Part shown: positions 58,986 through 64,000 of the stretch, in pieces
Numbering within the stretch: position 1 is the first letter of the stretch
How the letters are laid out: the number at the start of each line of letters is the position of its first letter
Source: CAVOGJ01 sp963700865
GTDB taxonomy: Bacteria > Planctomycetota > Planctomycetia > Pirellulales > Pirellulaceae
Assembly: GCA_963700865.1 (NCBI GenBank)
Contig: CAVOZC010000002.1
Coordinates: 1-64,000 of the forward strand
Direction: 5' to 3'
DNA: 64,000 nt
The notes under the pieces: generated by a model
The model's input: only the letters and a program-made list of their open reading frames with translations
What the model was told of the DNA's origin: nothing
Databases searched by the model: none
Made by a program: the position numbers and the translations under genes

Positions 58986-59918
58986 ATGAAGAGTTCATAT
59001 TCGACCGCGGCGGTGGCCGTGGTGGCCATGCTGCTGATGGCAAGTAGCGGTCAGGCAGATACCACGTTTCGCGGGATTGTCCGCGATCAAGGGAACAACC
59101 TGCTGTTTTCCAACGTTTTGAATCGCTTCAGCGATACGGGTCGTCCGTACTACATCGACATCAATGACGACTTTGCCCGCGGCGGCGACTTGAATGGCTC
59201 CGAAGTAGACGGCCTGCAGCTTGGTTTCGTACCGCCATTTTCCGGCGTACCCGACGGCCCGCTGACGGGAGTCGCCGCGGATGAACACGGACGCTGGCAG
59301 ACGCTGAATGGCGGGCTGACGACACATGCCGAGAATGGCGGCTGGGTCGACAGCAACGGGGGGCTTGGACCCGCGGTGGCAGCGTTGCCATGGCGCGTCG
59401 ATCCAGGACTGGGTGATTATTACCTGATCGAAATGTCGGCCAAGGTTGCCGCTGGCGAATCGATCTCGCTAGGCTACCTGGGCGACTTCAATACGTTGAC
59501 CGCGGCGGAAGGTCTGGCGGGTCAATTGGGACAGTTGGTGCTCGGAGTCGAACGCGGAACGGGCGCCAATCAAGATCAGGTGACCTGGACGGCCAGTTGG
59601 GTCGATGGAGACATCAAACGTTCCTTTTCCAATACCGTGAGCGTGGCCGCGGAAGAAGAAATCAATCTGCAACTGGGTTGGCTCGATCAAGGATCGGATG
59701 ACTTGTTCGACGCTTGGCTGGGAACCTCCACGACAAATACCCGTCTGATCGGAGGCAGCATGAACACAGCGATCGATGTGTATGCCGTGGGCTTTGAGCT
59801 GTTCGGCACCGAATCGATGGTCGGCGGCTTTACCAGTGCTGTCCCCGAACCAGCGGGTCAGTGGATGGGGCTGTGCGGCCTGGCGGCAGCGATCCTGGCT
59901 CGACGCCGTCAAAGCTGA
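58986..59918 (+). CDS. PEP-CTERM exported protein
   Basis: 310 residues from ATG 58986 (58971 would add MKGKQ). Signal peptide SYSTAAVAVVAMLLMASSGQ. The mature beta-rich domain (~250 residues) has no named family. The C-terminus is a textbook PEP-CTERM: AVPEPAGQWMGLCGLAAA followed by ILARRRQS. The signal predicts export and sorting by an exosortase-type system elsewhere in the genome. It starts ~95 bases after the 105-bp repeats. Confidence 0.85.
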   Translation: MKSSYSTAAVAVVAMLLMASSGQADTTFRGIVRDQGNNLLFSNVLNRFSDTGRPYYIDINDDFARGGDLNGSEVDGLQLGFVPPFSGVPDGPLTGVAADEHGRWQTLNGGLTTHAENGGWVDSNGGLGPAVAALPWRVDPGLGDYYLIEMSAKVAAGESISLGYLGDFNTLTAAEGLAGQLGQLVLGVERGTGANQDQVTWTASWVDGDIKRSFSNTVSVAAEEEINLQLGWLDQGSDDLFDAWLGTSTTNTRLIGGSMNTAIDVYAVGFELFGTESMVGGFTSAVPEPAGQWMGLCGLAAAILARRRQS

Positions 59919-60149
59919 TCGCGGGCAACCCGCTCCGCAAGTCAACCAACCAGGCCGACAACGTGGCCGCAGAGAAAGGAGAGACAAGCTGCTTGGGTCG
60001 ATCACGCGAAGTGCGGATGGCATCCCGACAGCACCCACGACATAGACCTTGAGACCCTTTCGGAATGAGTTGCTTCTGTTGCTGAAGAAACCTCTGGCTG
60101 CTTGTTGCTAACAGCCAATTATGTTGCCCATCGTTGTTGCTTACCCCGC

Positions 60150-60176
60150 AAGGCCGCTCGTTATTCGAGCGGCCTT
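60150..60176. terminator. Strong hairpin between convergent genes
   Basis: A perfect 11-bp stem AAGGCCGCTCG / CGAGCGGCCTT with a 5-base loop. No T run follows on either strand, so it is a terminator-like hairpin rather than a classical one. It lies between the PEP-CTERM gene and the TPR gene, which converge. Confidence 0.6.
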
Positions 60177-60196
60177 GTGCCTTGGTGGAACATCGT

Positions 60197-61775
60197 TCAG
60201 CGAGCCGCCGACTGCATCATTTGACGTGCCAGATCGCGTCGTTGTCGGGCCACGGAATCTTGGCTGTCTCGGCGGAGCAGCTCGCTGAAATCTCGCTCGG
60301 CCCGTTCGTACTCGCCCATTTGCAGATAGGCCAAACCACGGTTGTTGTAAGCCGGCTTGTAGCCCGGGTTGGCCCGGATCGTCTTGGTATACATGCGAAT
60401 GGCATCGAGCAGTCGGTTTTCCCGGGCATAAGTGACACCGGTCCAGAATTCAGCCCGACCATCGGGCGCTTCGGAGTATTCGCGGACGCTTTGGAAGTCA
60501 CCCCGAGCCAGTTCGAGCTCGCCCTGATAATAGAAGGCAATGCCCCGTCGTAGCTGGGCTTCGGTAAAGCCCGGATTCATCGTCAAGGCGTTGGTGAACG
60601 AGTCGATGGCCGCATCAAAGTCTCCCAACAGCCGCTGGGCGAGTCCTTCCTGATAGAGCGCCGCGACCGAGTTGTCGTCGAATGCGTACGCACTACGGGC
60701 GTCGTCGCGAGCGGCCGCGTAGAGGGGCTGCTGGCCGTCGTCGAGTGTGTTGCCGAGTGAGACTTGGGCTACGGAGCGGGCCAGAAAGATCTGATCGGGT
60801 GGCAGAAACTCGGGGTCCTCTTCCGCGAAGGCTTCGGGAGGTTTCCCCCCTTCGGTCGCCAGATAAGCCGAGAAGGCATCAATCGCGGCCCGATAGTCTG
60901 CCTGGTATTTCGCCTGATCGGAGTCGTGCTTGGTACGCTCCGTGTCGGCTCGGCGGACCAACGCGAAGCCGAGTTTGGCTTTGACCTGAGCGTCTTGCTC
61001 GTCGAGCTCCATGGCCTTGCTCAGATCGGCAATGGCGTCGTCGTATTCGCCCAGAGCGCTGCGCATCGCCCCGCTCAACGTAAGCGTCCTTATAGTCCTC
61101 CTGGAGCTCGATGGCCCGATCCAGGCTGACAATCGCCTGCGCGAAAAACTCTCCCGGGCCGGATGGGGAGTAGGCTGCCGAGGGAGCATGCGCCAGTCGG
61201 TTGTTCGACTTCCCGCGGAGGAACAAGTATTCCGCGTTTGCGGGGCTGGCCTGGACGGCCATGCTAAAGTCATCCACGGCCTCCTGGTAATTCCCTAGAT
61301 CGAGAAATACCTTACCACGTTCCGCAAGGGCGAAGGCATAGATTTCGGGCCCAAACCGCTCCCCGTAGTTGATGGCCTGTCCCAAGGCCTGAAGCGCCAA
61401 TTGCTGCTCACCAATCTGGGCAAAGAGCTTGCCTTGTTCCACGGCAGCCGGGGCGGCGTTGGGTGCTTCCGCGAGAATTCGGCCATACCATTGGATCGCA
61501 TCGGCGATGCGGCCCTCGTCGACCATTTTCCTGCCTTCATTGATCGCTTGCTCGAGCGTTGGCGGTTCACCTTCGGGGGGAGCGACGGCGGAGGGATCCG
61601 TCGGCGTCGTTTCGGCAGCCGGCTCTTCGCCAAACGGATTGATGTCCCCATAATCCGGTTCCTGGCCGCGGACCGTCGCACTGTACAGCAGGAAGGTGGC
61701 CATCAGGGCCGCGCAGCGGGCGGCCATCAAGCCTCGGGTGCTGAACCCGCGGAGTGGTGAGAGGCAAGTCAACAT
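60197..61775 (-). CDS. Exported TPR-repeat protein (one frame break)
   Basis: About 525 residues. ATG 61775 places a signal-like segment at ~14-35 (AARCAALMATFLLYSATVRG). Many TPR units follow, e.g. ADAIQWYGRILAEAPNAAPA, YQEAVDDFSMAVQASPANAE, YDDAIADLSKAMELDEQDAQ and DFDAAIDSFTNALTMNPGF, ending GEYERAERDFSELLRRD. They form a protein-binding solenoid. The frame changes near 61056-61062, inside GDAQRALGEYDDA; restoring a CG pair works. The partner is unknown. Confidence 0.85.
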
Positions 61776-62158
61776 GCTGGATATCCTCTGGTATTCGTAA
61801 GGATGCGGTGCGTGAACCGGCAAGCTTGAAATCACCACGCGTGATGCCGCCTCGCGACGCCATCGGAACCTCCCTGAGTCATCGGCGCAGTGCAAATGCC
61901 GCTCCTGCTCCTAAAGCGACATGATCGAGCTAGAAACTTGCGGAATCTGGCGGCAGCCCGCGCCGCAGGCTTAGCTCGCAAGGCCGAACCAATTAGACGC
62001 CTTGTCCCAGTCGTGATGATCGGTCGCCCAACCTGTCAATCCTGCGTCTTGCACCGTCTACCCCGGTTCTACGCACGGCGGACGAGGAACGGTTCGCGGG
62101 AAGAGACGGGAATTGCGGTTCGGAGAGGCCTTCCCCATGACGAAAGCGATGCGGGAAG
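61776..62158. other. Intergenic region between the TPR gene and tRNA-Gln
   Basis: 383 bases. No gene or repeat that I can support; it includes the TPR gene promoter on the minus strand. Confidence 0.4.
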
Positions 62159-62229
62159 CTCGGGAACTAGGATTCGAACCTAGACTGACGGAACCAAAAT
62201 CCGTAGTGCTGCCGTTACACCATTCCCGA
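62159..62229 (-). tRNA. tRNA-Gln (anticodon TTG)
   Basis: 71-nt cloverleaf on the minus strand. TCGGGAA pairs with TTCCCGA, discriminator G. The D arm GGTGTAACGGCAGC is short, as usual for this tRNA. The anticodon loop is TTTTGGT and the T loop TTCGAAT. No encoded CCA. Confidence 0.95.
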
Positions 62230-62268
62230 AGGCGGGCCAGGCCCACGATCGACCGCAAGAACGATAGA

Positions 62269-62952
62269 TTACGAGTTTTCCAGCCGGTTCACAACTGCGA
62301 ACGAAAGCTGCTCCAGCTCGATGGCTAAATCCACCGCTACCTTGCTGACCGTGGGTGGCAGAGAAATCGTAACCGGGGCGAAATTCAAGATGCCCTCGAT
62401 GCCGGCGGCCACGAGGCGATCGGCAACCGTCTGGGCCGCCGCCGCCGGCACCGCCAGAATCCCGAGACGAATTCCATCCGCCTGCACCACCTTCTCCAAA
62501 TCGTCGAAATGATAGACGGCGATCCCTTCGATTTTTCGGTTGATCTTCTCGCGGTCCACGTCAAATACCGCCGTGACCCGAAAGCCCTGCTGGGCGAACC
62601 CGCGGTGGCCAATCAGCGCCGTCCCCAGATTTCCCAGTCCGACAATGCCGACGGGCCAGTCCCGATCCGTCCCCAGGATCTTCCGAATCTGCTGGACCAG
62701 TTCGTCACACCGGTAACCAATGCCCGGATAACCGAATTGACCAAAGTACGCGAGGTCCTTGCGAATCTGGGCGTCGGTCAGTCCCAAACGGCCGCCCAGA
62801 ACGGTGGAACTGGTGGTTTCACTCCCCTCGCGGAGGAGATGGGAGAGTTCCCGCAGGTACAGACTCAACCGACTGACGACCGCCTTGGGGACACTCCCTG
62901 GATCGGGCCCAAGTGGCTCGGAATTCGGCTGATTCGAAGGGGATTCCGCCAT
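62269..62952 (-). CDS. rex: Redox-sensing transcriptional repressor Rex
   Basis: 227 residues. The N-terminal winged helix (VSRLSLYLRELSHLLREG, LTDAQIRKDLAYFGQFG) binds DNA, and the Rossmann domain has GLGNLG at 105-110 for NADH/NAD. FDVDREKINRKI sits after the second strand. Rex represses fermentation and respiratory genes when NADH/NAD is low and leaves DNA when NADH is high. It sits ~40 bases after tRNA-Gln on the same strand, pointing toward it. A typical intact gene. Confidence 0.95.
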   Translation of the reverse strand: MAESPSNQPNSEPLGPDPGSVPKAVVSRLSLYLRELSHLLREGSETTSSTVLGGRLGLTDAQIRKDLAYFGQFGYPGIGYRCDELVQQIRKILGTDRDWPVGIVGLGNLGTALIGHRGFAQQGFRVTAVFDVDREKINRKIEGIAVYHFDDLEKVVQADGIRLGILAVPAAAAQTVADRLVAAGIEGILNFAPVTISLPPTVSKVAVDLAIELEQLSFAVVNRLENS

Positions 62953-63425
62953 GTCTCGTGGGATCAGTGTTCCATCGGTTGAACAACCGCGCCGCTGCTG
63001 GGCCGTCCCTGCGGCCTACTCTATACGCCGCGCCGTCTGGAAACAAGCGTCAGGGACCTTCGTCGGCACGGCCCCCGACCCCACGATTCGCACACATGAC
63101 CCCGGCAGTCGGCGGGTCCCGATCCGCGTCCGATCGATACGATCGGAAGGACCCGCCGCAGGCAACCCAATTTGCCATCATTTTTTTATCTTCCCACTTT
63201 ACCCGAATCGCCCCGTTTGTCGAAGGAGAGTCTCAAGTGGGCCCTTCGCGCTGCAAAGTGGGCAAGCTGCGCGGCCTGTTTGGTTCCCAACTGCTGTGAG
63301 GCTGGAGCGGATTCCTTCGCACAGCCCGGATGCCCCGCGACGAAGAACTAGGAATACCGGGGGTGGAATCCGTCCCACGGCCAAAGCAAGGATGACCCAG
63401 CAATCACGCTGAAGGAGATGCGAAG
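62953..63425. other. Divergent intergenic region, rex / YTV gene
   Basis: 473 bases, no supported gene. A strong AAGGAG ribosome site occurs just before 63426. Confidence 0.45.
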
Positions 63426-64000
63426 ATGAGGACTCGACTGGCTTTGCCATTGCTTCTGGCCGCGACGGCCATGCTGGCATTGGTTGACATCGCCCATGGA
63501 AGCTACTGTGGCGCGGCGAGCTGGCGGTTATGCGGTCGATGTGCCCAAGGATGTGGCGTCGGCACCGAGGGGTGTGGGGGTGCCGCGGGCGTGGGGCTCG
63601 GATGTGGCCAGACATACACCGTCATGCGGACTCGCAGCCGCGTGGTGTATGAACAGCAGCAGTTTCAGGTAAACCGCACGGTGTATGAGAACGTCATGCA
63701 GCCGCGGACGGTGAACACGACCCGTTATGTGCGCGAGACCCGCTGTCGCGAAGTCCCTTACACGGTTTCGCGGCCCGTGCGGGAACAGCATTACCGAACG
63801 ATCAACCAGACGGTGTATCGTACCCAATGGGAAACCAAGACGCGGCAGATTCCCTACACGGTGTATCGCACCGAGTGGGAAACGAAGACGCGCGAGATTC
63901 CCTACACCGTCTACCGGACACATTGGGAGACGCGGACCAAGGAAATCCCCTACACCGTAAATCGGCGGGTGTGGGAGACGAAGACCCGCGAGATTCCCTA
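63426..64000 (+). CDS. YTV-motif repeat protein, N-terminal part (runs off window)
   Basis: At least 191 residues; no stop before the window end. ATG 63426 follows AAGGAG. A signal peptide (RLALPLLLAATAMLALVD) and a Cys/Gly-rich segment (CGRCAQGCGVGTEGCGG) are followed by degenerate 16-residue repeats of the form VYRTxWETKTREIPYT, at least four in a row and in frame with a 48-bp DNA period. YTV-type proteins with this IPYTV phrase are planctomycete-specific and are reported as cysteine-rich surface or wall proteins. The repeats lead straight to the edge, so the protein may be long. Confidence 0.88.
   Translation, partial: MRTRLALPLLLAATAMLALVDIAHGSYCGAASWRLCGRCAQGCGVGTEGCGGAAGVGLGCGQTYTVMRTRSRVVYEQQQFQVNRTVYENVMQPRTVNTTRYVRETRCREVPYTVSRPVREQHYRTINQTVYRTQWETKTRQIPYTVYRTEWETKTREIPYTVYRTHWETRTKEIPYTVNRRVWETKTREIP

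Overview
The window looks like chromosomal DNA of a planctomycete, most likely of the Pirellulales type. The indicators are a DUF1559 pseudopilin-like protein, three secreted PEP-CTERM proteins (two with dockerin-like Ca-binding repeats), a YTV-motif protein at the right edge, high GC, and housekeeping genes that are scattered rather than packed into large operons. I see no phage, plasmid, IS transposase or CRISPR locus. The phylum is inferred from gene content only.

Layout. 0-13 kb: leuS end, a degenerate receiver protein, exported proteins, an HlyD-type adaptor, a terpenoid-cyclase-fold protein, an HtrA protease, DUF1015, and parA-parB. 13-14 kb: tRNA-Pro followed by two short tandem-repeat arrays. 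14-20 kb: glutamate dehydrogenase, then a surface-polysaccharide group (GDP-mannose dehydratase, GT9 glycosyltransferase, methyltransferase, sulfotransferase). 20-27 kb: a lipoprotein, PEP-CTERM proteins, DUF1559, a cluster of structured repeats, and a GH25-type secreted muramidase. 27-32 kb: tRNA(CAT), the Pnkp-Hen1 RNA-repair pair and a small SEC-C protein. 32-36 kb: an ArsR-type regulator and GTP-dependent PEP carboxykinase, then a G/C-tract array with a period of about 171 bp. 36-46 kb: an HTH protein, a membrane J-protein, hisI-ridA, a sugar dehydrogenase, a possible ncRNA, a thioredoxin-trypsin fusion, metG and a hydrolase. 46-57 kb: a YCF48/CBM9 giant, a cytochrome-linked cyclase-fold protein, coaX, obgE, a TlpA-like protein and the classical rpsB-tsf-pyrH-frr block. 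57-64 kb: a receiver lacking its phosphoacceptor, a 105-bp repeat, a PEP-CTERM protein, a TPR protein, tRNA-Gln, rex and the YTV protein.

Functionally the window mixes translation and core metabolism with cell-envelope and exported proteins. The clearest accessory system is Pnkp-Hen1, which repairs and 2'-O-methyl-marks cleaved RNA. The most unusual DNA is non-coding: a terminal-inverted-repeat element that should fold into three hairpins (one lone copy at 2.3 kb and five full or partial copies at 24 kb), and the tandem array at 34.9-36.0 kb.

Quality caveat. At least 15 conserved genes, several of them essential (leuS, metG, obgE), contain frame breaks, some of them two. Almost all can be explained by loss of one copy of a 1- or 2-base tandem duplication (GG to G, CGCG to CG). 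I treat these as sequencing or assembly errors and annotate the full gene spans.
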